From Streptomyces sp. CB09001 (lineage in GTDB: Bacteria; Actinomycetota; Actinomycetes; Streptomycetales; Streptomycetaceae): a stretch of DNA of 64,000 bases. The stretch covers positions 1 to 64,000 of the forward strand of contig NZ_CP026730.1 in assembly GCF_003369795.1 (NCBI RefSeq). The letters run 5' to 3'. Below, in pieces: positions 22,266 through 30,697 of this stretch. The stretch's first letter is position 1, and each line of letters begins with the position of its first letter. A model generated the notes under the pieces. It searched no databases. It saw nothing but the letters and a program-made list of their open reading frames with translations, and was not told the DNA's origin. The position numbers and the translations under genes were made by a program.

Positions 22266-24674
22266 GTGAGTGTGCGCAATGGAGTGGCGACGATGAGTCC
22301 GGTCAACCCGTTCGACGATGCCGCCACGGCCCGCGCCGTCGTCGACGGCTCCGGCACCCTGGTCGAGTGGAACGAGGGCGCCCGCCTGCTGCTCGGCCAC
22401 CAGGCCGCCGATGTGGTGGGGCGCCCCGCCGCCGACCTCCTCGCGGGCGGCCCGGACGGCACACCGCCGGGGCGCGGCGACGCACGGTGGAGCGGCACCC
22501 TGGACCTGCGCCACCGCGACGGGCACACCGTGTCCGCTTGGGTGCTCGCGCACCGCAGACCCGCGGCCGACGGCGCCCCGGCCGGCTGGCTCGCCGTCAC
22601 GCGCCTGGATCCCGGTCCCGGACCGGAGGAGGACCCGCTGGTCAGAGCCGCGCTCGCCCAGGCACCCTGCGCCATGATGATCTTCGACGACCGGCTGCTG
22701 CTGCGCGGGGCCAACGACGCCATGGCGCGGTTGCTGGGGCTCCCGTCCGATCGCCTGCGCGGTCTGCGGGCCACCGACTTCAGCATCCGGCCGCAGGACG
22801 CGGAACTGGAACGCCGGATGCGGCGCGTGCTGGCCTCCGGCCGCCGGCACGACATGCAGACCCACCTCAAGGCGGAGGACGAGAGCCGCGCCCACGCGTG
22901 GAACGCCCGGATCGCACCGCTGACCGACGCCGACGGCCGGGTGCGCGGCGTGTGTGTGAGCGTCCACGACTTCACGGAGCAGCACCGCGCCCGCGAGCGG
23001 CTGCAACTGGTCAACGAGGCCAGCGTGCGCATCGGCACCACCCTCGACGTCACCCTTACGGCGCAGGAGCTGGCGGACGTGTGCGTCCCCCCGCTCGCCG
23101 ACTTCGTCAGCGTCGACCTGCTGGACCCGCACGAGCACGGCGGTGAGCCCGCCACCCTGGTCGAACCGCCGGTCGGCCTGCGCCGTACCGCGCACCGGTC
23201 GATCACCGCGGACGGCCCGCAGGCGGTGGCCGACACCGGGCAGCTGGACGTCTATCCGGCCGGCTCCCCCCAGGCCGAGTGCCTGCTCTCGGGGCAGGTG
23301 ATCGTGGCCTCGCAGGCCTACGGCGACCTCGAACGCTGGCTCGAGTGGGACCCCGTCCGCCTGCGGCGGGTGAAGGAGTACGGCATCCACTCCACGATGT
23401 CGGTGCCGCTCCAGGCCCGCGGCACCACCCTCGGCGTCGCGGTCTTCACCCGGTTCCGGCGCCCCGACCCGTTCACGCACGACGACGTGCTGCTGGCCGA
23501 GGAGGTCAGCGCCCGCGCCGCCGTCTGCATCGACAACGCCCGCCGCTACTCGCGCGAGCGCGAGGCCACGCTGACCCTGCAGCGCAGTCTGCTGCCCCGG
23601 TGGCTGCCGCCCACGGCCGCGGTGCAGGCGGCCTCCCGCTACCTGCCCGCGGCCCGCTCGGGCGTCGGCGGCGACTGGTTCGACGTCATCCCGCTGTCCG
23701 GGATGCGGGTCGCCATGGTCGTCGGGGACGTGGTCGGCCACGGCATCCCGGCCTCGGCCACGATGGGCCGGCTGCGCACCGCCGTTCGCACCCTCGCCGA
23801 CATCGACCTGACGCCCGAGGAGCTGCTCACCCACCTCGACGACCTGGTCGTCCGGCTGTCCGAGGAGTCCGGCGACGACCGGGCGGGCGAGGTCGGCGCG
23901 ACGTGTCTGTACGTGGTGTACGACCCGGTGTCGCGGCACTGCTCCATGGCACGGGCCGGACACCCGGCGCCTGTCCTGGTCCCGCCGGACGGTCCGCCGG
24001 AGCAGGTCGAGCTGCCCTCCGGGCCACCGCTGGGCGTGGGCGGACTGCCGTTCGAGGCGGCCGAGCTGGAGCTGCGCGAGGGCAGCGTGCTGGCCCTCTA
24101 CACCGACGGACTGGTCGAGAGCCGGGACCGGGACACCGACACCGGCCAGGCGCTGCTGCGCGAGGCGCTGGCCGCCCCGGCCGACTCCCTGGACACCGTC
24201 TGCGACCGGGTGCTGCACCGCCTCCTCCCGTCGGGCAGCGCCGCCGACGACGTGGCGCTGCTGCTGGCCCGGACCCGGGGGCTGCCTGCCGGACAGGTCG
24301 CCACCTGGGACATTCCCGCCGACCCCGCGCTGGTCGCCCCGGTGCGCAAGCAGGTCCTCGACCAGCTTTCCGACTGGAACCTGCTGGAGGCGACCTTCAC
24401 CGCGGAGCTGGTCGTGAGCGAGCTGGTCACCAATGCCATCCGGTACGGCTCCCCGCCGATCCGGCTCCGGCTGATCCACGACACGGCCACCCTGATCTGC
24501 GAGGTCTCCGACACCAGCCACACCGCGCCGCATCTGCGCCGGGCCAGGACCTGGGACGAGGGCGGGCGCGGCCTGCTCCTGGTGGCTCAGCTCACCCAGC
24601 GCTGGGGCAGCCGGCACACGGCCGAGGGCAAGACCATCTGGGCGGAGCTGGGGCTGCTCGACGACGAGGCGTGA
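22266..24674 (+). CDS. PAS-PAS-GAF-SpoIIE phosphatase with HATPase kinase domain
   Basis: This is an 802-residue multidomain regulator starting at GTG 22266. Two PAS domains (about 15-115 and 125-245) and a GAF domain (about 255-440) precede a PP2C-type SpoIIE serine phosphatase (about 460-655, GGDWFDVI and VVGDVVGHG metal-binding motifs). An RsbW-like HATPase_c domain (about 670-795, with ELVTNAIRYG as the N-box) is at the C-terminus. Such proteins control anti-anti-sigma (STAS) phosphorylation. A STAS protein encoded at 37032 is a possible partner, though Streptomyces has many. The input signal is unknown. Confidence 0.92.
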   Translation: MSVRNGVATMSPVNPFDDAATARAVVDGSGTLVEWNEGARLLLGHQAADVVGRPAADLLAGGPDGTPPGRGDARWSGTLDLRHRDGHTVSAWVLAHRRPAADGAPAGWLAVTRLDPGPGPEEDPLVRAALAQAPCAMMIFDDRLLLRGANDAMARLLGLPSDRLRGLRATDFSIRPQDAELERRMRRVLASGRRHDMQTHLKAEDESRAHAWNARIAPLTDADGRVRGVCVSVHDFTEQHRARERLQLVNEASVRIGTTLDVTLTAQELADVCVPPLADFVSVDLLDPHEHGGEPATLVEPPVGLRRTAHRSITADGPQAVADTGQLDVYPAGSPQAECLLSGQVIVASQAYGDLERWLEWDPVRLRRVKEYGIHSTMSVPLQARGTTLGVAVFTRFRRPDPFTHDDVLLAEEVSARAAVCIDNARRYSREREATLTLQRSLLPRWLPPTAAVQAASRYLPAARSGVGGDWFDVIPLSGMRVAMVVGDVVGHGIPASATMGRLRTAVRTLADIDLTPEELLTHLDDLVVRLSEESGDDRAGEVGATCLYVVYDPVSRHCSMARAGHPAPVLVPPDGPPEQVELPSGPPLGVGGLPFEAAELELREGSVLALYTDGLVESRDRDTDTGQALLREALAAPADSLDTVCDRVLHRLLPSGSAADDVALLLARTRGLPAGQVATWDIPADPALVAPVRKQVLDQLSDWNLLEATFTAELVVSELVTNAIRYGSPPIRLRLIHDTATLICEVSDTSHTAPHLRRARTWDEGGRGLLLVAQLTQRWGSRHTAEGKTIWAELGLLDDEA

Positions 24675-24806
24675 GCCCCTCGCCACGATGCGGAGTGCGC
24701 CCCCTCGTTTCCCGGACCGGGCCGCGGGACACTCGCAGTACGGGGGCGTGCGGTGCCGGTCTCGCCGGGGCCGCACGCGAGAGCCCGACGGGAGTGTGGA
24801 GAAGCG

Positions 24807-25472
24807 ATGGCGAACACGTCCCAGCCGCTGCGCCGGACGGCCCTGCTCGCGAGCGGGGTCGCGCTGCTCGGCCTGTTGACCGCATGCGGCACCGAGAGCG
24901 CCACGTCGAGCGGCACCCCGCGGCCCAGCGAGGCCGGCCGCACGACCGGCGCGGACCCGGGCGGCGGCACCCCGACGTCCGGCGACACGGCACCTGCGGT
25001 AGGCGCCGCACCCACCGACACCGCGGGCTCGTCCTCCGCATCGGCCCGCACCGACGGCCGTTGCCGGACCGCCGAACTGCGGGCCACTGTCGGCCGCGTG
25101 GACCCGGGTGCCGGCCAGCGCAACTTCCCCGTCGTGCTGACCAACACCTCCGACCGCACCTGCACGGTGTACGGCTATCCGGGTGCCGCCTTCGTGGACG
25201 CGTCCGGCAAGCAGCTGGGTCCGGACCCCGAGCGCGCGCCGGGCTCCCCCGAGTCGGTCACGCTGACGCCGGGCAGGAGCGCGTGGGCCGGGCTGTCGTT
25301 CTCCAGTCCGCAGATCAGCGGCGCCCGCACGGCCGGCCCGGCGGCGCTGCTCGTCACCCCGCCGGACGAGCGGGAGCCCCTGAAGGTGAAGTGGACGGCG
25401 GGCGAGGTCCCGGTCGGCGGCAACGAGTCGTCGGTGTCCGTCACCGCCCTGGACGCGGGCACCGGCCCCTGA
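24807..25472 (+). CDS. DUF4232-type lipoprotein
   Basis: This 221-residue secreted lipoprotein starts at ATG 24807. The signal peptide ends in the lipobox LLTAC (Cys27). A long Ser/Thr/Gly/Pro-rich linker (about 28-90) leads to a C-terminal beta-sandwich DUF4232 domain with two Cys in the conserved pattern (CRTAELRA, RTCTVYGYPG). Family function is unknown. It lies alone on its strand, convergent with the aldo/keto reductase. Confidence 0.85.
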   Translation: MANTSQPLRRTALLASGVALLGLLTACGTESATSSGTPRPSEAGRTTGADPGGGTPTSGDTAPAVGAAPTDTAGSSSASARTDGRCRTAELRATVGRVDPGAGQRNFPVVLTNTSDRTCTVYGYPGAAFVDASGKQLGPDPERAPGSPESVTLTPGRSAWAGLSFSSPQISGARTAGPAALLVTPPDEREPLKVKWTAGEVPVGGNESSVSVTALDAGTGP

Positions 25473-25509
25473 GGCACGGCACCGGTGCCCGGCAGTGCCG
25501 GTCCCCTGC

Positions 25510-26478
25510 TCAGTGACCGGCGATCGGGTGCGGCGCGTAGGGCCGCTCCAGCTCCTCGATCTCCTTCTCGCCCAGCGTGAGTTCGACCGCCGCCACGGCA
25601 TCCTCGAGGTGGCCCGGCCTGGAGGCGCCCACGATCGGCGCGGTCACCGTGTCCTGGTGCAGCAGCCAGGCCAGGGCCACCCGCGCGCGCGGGACACCGC
25701 GCTCACCGGCGATGCGGGTGACGGCCTCCACCACGGCGCGGTCGCCCTCCTGGTAGAGGGTGCTGCCGAAGTCGTCGGTGGCGCTGCGCCCGGTGGCGAT
25801 GTCCCAGTCGCGGGTGAGGCGGCCGCGGGCGAGCGGGCTCCAGGGCAGCACGCCGACGCCCTGGTCCGCGCAGAGGGGCAGCATCTCGCGCTCCTCCTCG
25901 CGGTAGACGAGGTTGTAGTGGTTCTGCATGGACACGAACGGGGTCCAGCCGTGCCGCTCGGCGGTGTACTGCATCTTGGAGAACTGCCAGGCGTACATCG
26001 AACTGGCCCCGATGTAGCGGACCTTGCCCGCCTTCACCAGGTCGTGCAGGGCCTCCATCGTCTCCTCGACGGGGGTGTGCGGGTCGAAGCGGTGGATCTG
26101 GTAGAGGTCGACGTAGTCGGTGCCCAGCCGGCGGAGGCTGTGGTCGATCTCGGTCATGATCGCCTTGCGGGAGAGTCCGGCGCCGTTCGGCCCGGGGCGC
26201 ATCCGGCCGTTCACCTTGGTCGCGAGCACGATGTCGTCCCGGCGGGCGAAGTCGGCCAGCGCCTTGCCGACGATCTCCTCGCTGGTGCCGTCGGAGTACA
26301 CGTTGGCGGTGTCGAAGAAGGTGACGCCGGCCTCCAGCGCCTGCCGGATCAGCGGACGCGAGGCCGCCTCGTCGAGGGTCCACTCGTGCGTGCCGCGGTC
26401 GGGCACGCCGTAGGTCATGCAGCCCAGGCAGATCCGCGACACGTCCAGGCCGGTCGAACCGAGCTTCACGTACTGCAT
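25510..26478 (-). CDS. Aldo/keto reductase
   Basis: This 322-residue NADPH-dependent TIM-barrel oxidoreductase resembles the YajO/YhdN branch. It has the catalytic Asp/Tyr/Lys/His set: FDTANVYSDG with the Tyr, LATKVNG with the Lys, and YQIHRFDP with the His. The cofactor loop is near PIVGASRPGHL. It reduces aldehydes or ketones; the physiological substrate is unknown. The flavoprotein gene lies upstream on the same strand (78-bp gap). Confidence 0.92.
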   Translation of the reverse strand: MQYVKLGSTGLDVSRICLGCMTYGVPDRGTHEWTLDEAASRPLIRQALEAGVTFFDTANVYSDGTSEEIVGKALADFARRDDIVLATKVNGRMRPGPNGAGLSRKAIMTEIDHSLRRLGTDYVDLYQIHRFDPHTPVEETMEALHDLVKAGKVRYIGASSMYAWQFSKMQYTAERHGWTPFVSMQNHYNLVYREEEREMLPLCADQGVGVLPWSPLARGRLTRDWDIATGRSATDDFGSTLYQEGDRAVVEAVTRIAGERGVPRARVALAWLLHQDTVTAPIVGASRPGHLEDAVAAVELTLGEKEIEELERPYAPHPIAGH

Positions 26479-26556
26479 CGTTGCTGCTCCTGTCTTCGCC
26501 GATCATCGGTACCAGGGCGAGCGTACGTCTTCGCGCGCGCTCGAACCCCGTCCGGG

Positions 26557-27114
26557 TCAGGCGCGTTCGAGCAGGTCGAGGGCGCGTTCCCAGCCGAAAT
26601 CCGGACGGCCGCCGGCCTGCGCCGCGCCCCCGGCGTTCCCGGCGTACGGGTCCCCGAAGCGCACGCCCATCCCGCGCAGCCGGGCCAGGCTCTCCCGATA
26701 GGCGGGGTGAGCGGCCAGCGCCTCGCCCACGCACGGCAGGACGGCGACGGGCACCCCGAGGCCGCTCGCCTCGCACAGGGTGGCCACGGCGAGGGTGTCG
26801 GCCAGGCCCGCGGCCCACTTGTTGATCGTGTTGAAGGTGGCCGGAGCGACCACGACGGCGTCGGGCGCGGGGAAGGGCCGCGGATCGCCGGGCGTGCGCC
26901 AGGCCGAGCGGATCGGGCGGCCGGTCCGCGCCTCGGCGGCGTCCGCGTCGAAGAAGCCGCCCATGGCGACCGGTGTCGCTATGACCCCGACCTCCCAGCC
27001 GCGTCCCCGTGCCGCGTCGATCAGCCCGCCCACGCCTTCGGCCACGCCCGCGGCGCAGACGACGACGTAGAGGAAGGGTCGGGCGGCCTTGCCGCTTCCA
27101 GCCTGTGCGCTCAC
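26557..27114 (-). CDS. HFCD-family flavoprotein (PPC decarboxylase-like)
   Basis: This 185-residue protein has the homo-oligomeric flavin-containing Cys decarboxylase fold. The N-terminus (FLYVVVCAAGVAEGVGGLIDAA) binds flavin phosphate; VVVAPATFNTINKWAAGLAD matches the conserved active-site segment, and Cys in VLPCVGEALA is near the usual substrate clamp. Substrate is not known. Its GTG start (27114) is only 5 bp from the stop codon of the IS607 tnpB gene. The native promoter has therefore been replaced by the element's left end. Only a weak AGGAACG precedes the GTG, so expression may have changed. Confidence 0.82.
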   Translation of the reverse strand: MSAQAGSGKAARPFLYVVVCAAGVAEGVGGLIDAARGRGWEVGVIATPVAMGGFFDADAAEARTGRPIRSAWRTPGDPRPFPAPDAVVVAPATFNTINKWAAGLADTLAVATLCEASGLGVPVAVLPCVGEALAAHPAYRESLARLRGMGVRFGDPYAGNAGGAAQAGGRPDFGWERALDLLERA

Positions 27115-27118
27115 CGTT

Positions 27119-27260
27119 CCTAGTCAGTGAGCAGGAGTGAGTCTTGGACCCAGTCCTGGTCACTGCGGACATCCCGAACGGTTTTGGGTGTCCTGGTCGC
27201 CCGCGTTCGCTCCGCGTCCGGCTGCACGGATCGTGTCCGTGGTCCGGGGATGCGGGGGCG
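27119..27260 (-). ncRNA. Candidate omega-RNA (reRNA) at the tnpB 3' end
   Basis: TnpB guide RNAs come from the 3' end of tnpB and read into flanking DNA. Here this segment can form two hairpins: GGACATCCC with GGGTGTCC (27167-27175 / 27186-27193), and CACGGA with TCCGTG (27225-27230 / 27236-27241). The guide would be the sequence to the left of the element, that is the flavoprotein start region. This is inferred from family behaviour; no covariance evidence is available. Confidence 0.35.
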
Positions 27261-28757
27261 GGTTTCCTCACGCCTGCGGTCACGTGGTCGGGCCTGGGCG
27301 CTCCGATGCCCCTGCACATCACTCTGGTGTGCAGGGGGCGGTGTCGTCCGTCGCCGGATCGCGTGTCCGAGGGCGCGCCTACCGATCGCCACCGAGGCGG
27401 CGGCGTGTCGGGAAGTCTTGCGGTTTTTGCTGGTCAGTGGTTCCTGCCAGTGCTGTGCGCCCCACATCGAGGTGTAGGCGGGATCGACGGCGATCACGCT
27501 GATGCCGGCCTCCGTGCACATCGACAGCAGGCGGGCGCGGAGGCGGCCGGTGGGGATGCCGGAGATGAGCTGCCGGAACTTCTTCTTCCGGCCGTGCTTC
27601 TCGCGGGTTGTGGAGTCGGTGAAGTCGAGGTCCTCGATGGCGATTGCCTGCACGCCCGTCGTCTGGGCCCAGTGCAGAAGCCGGGTGAGGGCGTGGCGGA
27701 GCTGCGCGTCCCGGTGGTCGGCGGTGCCGGTGAGGTCGTAGTCGATGCGGCGGGGGCTGCCGGTCGGGTTGCCGTGCTCGTCGAGCAGCCACGCGGCCAG
27801 ATGGTCCGCGTTCGTGTCGACACCGATCACACCGTCGGGGCGCAGGGCGTCCAGCGGGATCACGGGGAGGTCTTTGCGGGTCCAACTGGCGTCGAGGTAC
27901 CAGCGGTCACGGGTCACGTCGAAGTGGATTCGGTAGGCCACGGCCCGGTTCTCTTCGATCCGGTCGCGCCATTCCTCGCCACGGTGCGGGAACGACACCT
28001 TCGCGGTGAGGATGTACCGGCCGCGCTTCGCGTTGGCCAGGTCAGCAAGCGGCGCCGGAAGTCTGATGCTGATCTCGCCGTCGGGGGTGACGCGGATCGT
28101 CTCGTTGCCGTGCCGTTTGCCGGACTCGCCGTCAGCGGTCACAAACCAGCGGGCGGCCTCCCACTGCTGACGCCAGGCTGCCTCGGTGAGACCGGCGGCG
28201 TCCAGGTTGTGGCGGGTGTTGAGCAGTCGCCTGCCGCCGCGTACGACCGAGACGCGCCCGGCTTCACGCTCGGCGCTTACCTGCTCGTAGCGGTCTTCGA
28301 GGACTGCCAGGCGGCGGGTCTTGGCGAACCACTCGCCCTTGGAGCGGTAGCCGCCGGGCTTCCCCTTGCAACCCCTCTGCCCGATCGGCAGCGACAGCCG
28401 GTGCCGTACCGTCGCGATGCCGGCGTCCAGCGATTGCAGGTGAGCGTGCTGGGCGCGGCGGGACAGGCCCCACTGGTCGTGGGTGTTGGAGGTGACCGAA
28501 CCCGCCCACCGCGATGACGAGGCGGCCGTCAGCTCCCGCTTCCGCTCAGCCCACCTGTCGGTGGAATGGTCCAGGCCGTCACGGCAGCGGCGGGCCAAGT
28601 CCGCGGAAGCCAGCCGACCCATGTGGGCGCCCACGGCCCGCAAGACCTGCTCATCCTGCACAGTGAGGCCCTTGAGCCGGTCCCGGATGCTGACACCGGA
28701 CGGACCGTCGGCGACAAACGGCCGGGCAATCTGCCTGAGCAGTTTCTTCTCAGCCAT
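27120..28757 (-). CDS. tnpB: TnpB-like RNA-guided nuclease of IS607, atypical active site
   Basis: This 545-residue protein has the TnpB layout: helical N-terminal half, then a RuvC-like nuclease. RuvC-I Asp314 (GVDTNADHL) and RuvC-II Glu375 (AIEDLDF) are present. The region that normally holds the CxxC...CxxC zinc ribbon has no cysteines (DPAYTSMWGAQHW). The RuvC-III helix reads TSRHAAASVAIGRR, with His451 where most TnpBs have Asp. A ~75-residue Arg/Pro-rich tail follows and probably overlaps the guide RNA. Similar proteins are common in Streptomyces. Either they use a changed metal site or they are inactive as nucleases. Confidence 0.85.
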   Translation of the reverse strand: MAEKKLLRQIARPFVADGPSGVSIRDRLKGLTVQDEQVLRAVGAHMGRLASADLARRCRDGLDHSTDRWAERKRELTAASSSRWAGSVTSNTHDQWGLSRRAQHAHLQSLDAGIATVRHRLSLPIGQRGCKGKPGGYRSKGEWFAKTRRLAVLEDRYEQVSAEREAGRVSVVRGGRRLLNTRHNLDAAGLTEAAWRQQWEAARWFVTADGESGKRHGNETIRVTPDGEISIRLPAPLADLANAKRGRYILTAKVSFPHRGEEWRDRIEENRAVAYRIHFDVTRDRWYLDASWTRKDLPVIPLDALRPDGVIGVDTNADHLAAWLLDEHGNPTGSPRRIDYDLTGTADHRDAQLRHALTRLLHWAQTTGVQAIAIEDLDFTDSTTREKHGRKKKFRQLISGIPTGRLRARLLSMCTEAGISVIAVDPAYTSMWGAQHWQEPLTSKNRKTSRHAAASVAIGRRALGHAIRRRTTPPPAHQSDVQGHRSAQARPRDRRREETRPRIPGPRTRSVQPDAERTRATRTPKTVRDVRSDQDWVQDSLLLTD

Positions 28758-29349
28758 GCCCGGCAGCCTCCAGCGCCTTCCTGGCGCGGTTCTTCGCCGA
28801 CCTCCGGCCGTACAGGCGGGCGCAGAACGACGTCAGCACATCCACGACGTCCTGCACCAGGTCGTCTTCAACCTCTCCGTCATCCAGCACCACCAGGCGA
28901 CGCCCGGTCGCGAACAGGGCGGCCTCGACGAGTTCGACGTTCATCCGGCCCAGACGGTCCTTGTGCTCGACCACGACCGTGGTCACGGCGGGGTCGGTCA
29001 GCAACCGCTTCGCCTTCGGCCGGGCACCGTTCATTCCCGAGGCGATCTCCGCCTCCACCCGCACGACGCGGTGACCGCCCTTGACCGCCCACTGCGACAA
29101 CCGGGCAACCTGACGCTCCAGATCGGCCTTCTGGTCATGGGAGGAGACACGGGCGTACAGGCCCAGACCACCGACCGCCTCCGGCGCCGCGGCAGCGTCG
29201 ATGTTCACCAGGACCGTGCGCGGCCCGACCCGCACAGCCGGTACCGGAAGAGTCCCCTCACGGAACCAGCGATACGCGGTCTGCGGATGCACACCCTGCG
29301 CCTTCGCCCACTCCGTCAGATTCACACTCCAACAACGACACTCACTCAT
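28750..29349 (-). CDS. tnpA: IS607-family serine recombinase (transposase)
   Basis: This 199-residue transposase starts at ATG 29349. A MerR-like helix-turn-helix (about 8-35, AKAQGVHPQTAYRWFREG) precedes a resolvase catalytic domain (about 62-195). The nucleophile is Ser69 in YARVSSHDQK; VEHKDRLGR matches the conserved Asp/Arg site. The N-terminal position of the DNA-binding domain is diagnostic of IS607 TnpA. Its 3' end overlaps tnpB. The frame looks intact, so the element may still move. Confidence 0.92.
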   Translation of the reverse strand: MSECRCWSVNLTEWAKAQGVHPQTAYRWFREGTLPVPAVRVGPRTVLVNIDAAAAPEAVGGLGLYARVSSHDQKADLERQVARLSQWAVKGGHRVVRVEAEIASGMNGARPKAKRLLTDPAVTTVVVEHKDRLGRMNVELVEAALFATGRRLVVLDDGEVEDDLVQDVVDVLTSFCARLYGRRSAKNRARKALEAAGHG

Positions 29350-29398
29350 GCATGGTTACGCTCACTCACCCGACTTCGAGAACCAGCAGTTGACAACC

Positions 29399-29836
29399 CT
29401 ACTGGGCGGGCCTGGGGCCGAAGATGCGCCGGTCGCCCTCCTCGATGGGCACGTCGTTGATGCTGGCCTCGCGCCGGGTCATCAGGCCGTGCTCGTCGAA
29501 CTCCCAGAGCTCGTTGCCGTAGGAGCGCCACCACTGGCCGTCCGCGTCCTGGGACTCGTACTGGAAGCGGACGGCGATGCGGTTGCCGTCGAAGGCCCAC
29601 AGGTCCTTGCGCAGCGCGTACCGCCGCTCGCGCTCCCACTTGGCGGTCAGGAACTCGACGATGGCGGCGCGGCCGGTGAAGAAGGCGTCACGGTTGCGCC
29701 AGACCGAGTCCTCGGAATAGGCGAGGGCCACCTTGTGCGGATCGCGGGTGTTCCAGGCGTCCTCGGCGGCCCGCACCTTGCGTTCGGCGGTCTCGCGGGT
29801 GAACGGCGGCAGGGGCGGCCGGTCGGTCGTCGTCAT
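29399..29836 (-). CDS. NTF2-like protein (DUF1348/SnoaL fold)
   Basis: This 145-residue protein has the cone-shaped NTF2-like fold and matches the DUF1348 group ([23 protein letters not shown]... at the start, [11 protein letters not shown] near the end). Enzymatic role is not established. It is transcribed divergently from a TetR regulator, and its 95-bp upstream region holds two identical operator palindromes. It is probably the main target of that regulator. The IS607 element ends a few bases beyond its stop. Confidence 0.85.
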   Translation of the reverse strand: MTTTDRPPLPPFTRETAERKVRAAEDAWNTRDPHKVALAYSEDSVWRNRDAFFTGRAAIVEFLTAKWERERRYALRKDLWAFDGNRIAVRFQYESQDADGQWWRSYGNELWEFDEHGLMTRREASINDVPIEEGDRRIFGPRPAQ

Positions 29837-29860
29837 GGCTCAACCTCCAGGGGCAGCAGT

Positions 29861-29878
29861 GGAGAACGTGCGTTCTCC
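29861..29878. promoter_or_regulatory. TetR operator, copy 1
   Basis: GGAGAACGTGCGTTCTCC has perfect 8-bp arms around a central TG. It lies 25 bp upstream of the NTF2-like gene start. An identical copy is 35 bp away. Placement fits repression of both divergent genes by the adjacent TetR protein. Confidence 0.85.
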
Positions 29879-29895
29879 ACCGGACTGCTACCGTA

Positions 29896-29913
29896 GGAGA
29901 ACGTGCGTTCTCC
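29896..29913. promoter_or_regulatory. TetR operator, copy 2
   Basis: This 18-bp sequence is identical to the operator at 29861 and lies 18 bp before the TetR start codon. Autoregulation is inferred. Confidence 0.85.
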
Positions 29914-29931
29914 AGTCAAGGAAGAGGTCCC

Positions 29932-30510
29932 ATGGACAGCGAGGTCGCCCGGGAGCGGGCCCTGGACGCGGCGGAAAGGCTGTTCTACGCGCGAGGCGTG
30001 CGGGCCGTGGGCATGGACGAGGTCCGCGGTGCCTCCGGCGTCTCGCTCAAGCGCCTCTACCAGCTCTTCCCGGCCAAGGAGCAGCTCGTCGTGGCCTGTC
30101 TGGACCGGCGCGACGTGCGCTGGCGGGGGCGGCTGGCCGAGTACGTCGACCGGTACGAGGAGCCCGGCGCGCGCGTCCTGGCCGTGTTCGACTGGCTCGG
30201 CGGGTGGTTCGCGGAGCCCGGTTTCCGTGGCTGCGCCTGGATCAACGCCTACGGCGAACTCGGCCCCGCCTCACCCGCCGTGGCGGATCGGGTGCGGGCG
30301 CACAAGACGGCGTTCCGCGCCTTCCTCGACGCTCTGGCGGCCGGCGCGGGGCTGCCCGCCGCGCTGGGCGGGCAGCTCTTCCTGCTGGCGGAGGGCGCCA
30401 TGGTGACGGCGGGCGTGACGGGCGGTACCGAGCCCGCGCGTCAGGCACGGGAGGCGGCACGGGTGCTGCTGGGCGCGGCCGGGGTCAGCCGACCCGCTCC
30501 GACACGGTGA
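29932..30510 (+). CDS. TetR/AcrR family transcriptional regulator
   Basis: This 192-residue regulator has an N-terminal helix-turn-helix (about 5-50; GVRAVGMDEVRGASGVSLKR as recognition region) and a variable ligand-binding C-terminal domain. AAGGAAGAGG precedes the ATG. Two identical 18-bp palindromes lie between it and the divergent NTF2-like gene. Its last 26 bp overlap the convergent ferredoxin gene. The ligand is unknown. Confidence 0.92.
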   Translation: MDSEVARERALDAAERLFYARGVRAVGMDEVRGASGVSLKRLYQLFPAKEQLVVACLDRRDVRWRGRLAEYVDRYEEPGARVLAVFDWLGGWFAEPGFRGCAWINAYGELGPASPAVADRVRAHKTAFRAFLDALAAGAGLPAALGGQLFLLAEGAMVTAGVTGGTEPARQAREAARVLLGAAGVSRPAPTR

Positions 30511-30685
30511 TCGCGCCGACGGGGCAGGCGCGGGCCGCCTCCCGGACCAGCGCGCTCCCGCCGCCGTCCTCCCGGCCGGGCCTGAGCGTGCTGTAGCCGT
30601 CGTCGTCCTGGGTGAAGACGCCGGGGGCGGTGAGGGCGCACTGGCCCGCGCCGATGCAGGTGTCCTTGTCGATGCCGATACGCAT
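30485..30685 (-). CDS. 3Fe-4S type ferredoxin, partner of the CYP105 P450
   Basis: This 66-residue ferredoxin has Cys10, Cys16 and Cys54 as cluster ligands (DKDTCIGAGQCA and ARACPVGAI), the three-Cys pattern of [3Fe-4S] ferredoxins next to Streptomyces P450 genes. It begins 12 bp after the P450 stop and is co-transcribed. It should pass electrons to that P450. From memory, the S. coelicolor pair is SCO0773/CYP105D5. Confidence 0.93.
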   Translation of the reverse strand: MRIGIDKDTCIGAGQCALTAPGVFTQDDDGYSTLRPGREDGGGSALVREAARACPVGAITVSERVG

Positions 30686-30697
30686 GCGGGGAGCCTC

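Larger units (their letters stand above)
27118..29391 (-). mobile_element. IS607-family insertion sequence (TnpA serine recombinase + TnpB)
   Basis: The element carries tnpA and tnpB overlapping by 8 bp, in the IS607 order. IS607 elements have no terminal inverted repeats and use GG dinucleotides, so exact ends cannot be fixed. The outer limits are given by the flavoprotein start (27114) and the NTF2-like gene stop (29399). Copies of GAGTGAG/CTCACTC cluster at both ends (27126-27141, 29343-29378), as expected of TnpA-binding subterminal repeats. It separates two genes that read as an ordinary chromosomal backbone. Confidence 0.85.

Noticed and set aside
22233..25601. Open frame of 1122 codons on the minus strand
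   Set aside because: Antisense to the SpoIIE-type phosphatase and the lipoprotein genes; no domain is recognisable.
27144..28517. Open frame of 457 codons on the plus strand inside the IS element
   Set aside because: Antisense to tnpB, without protein features. The minus-strand TnpB has recognisable RuvC motifs.
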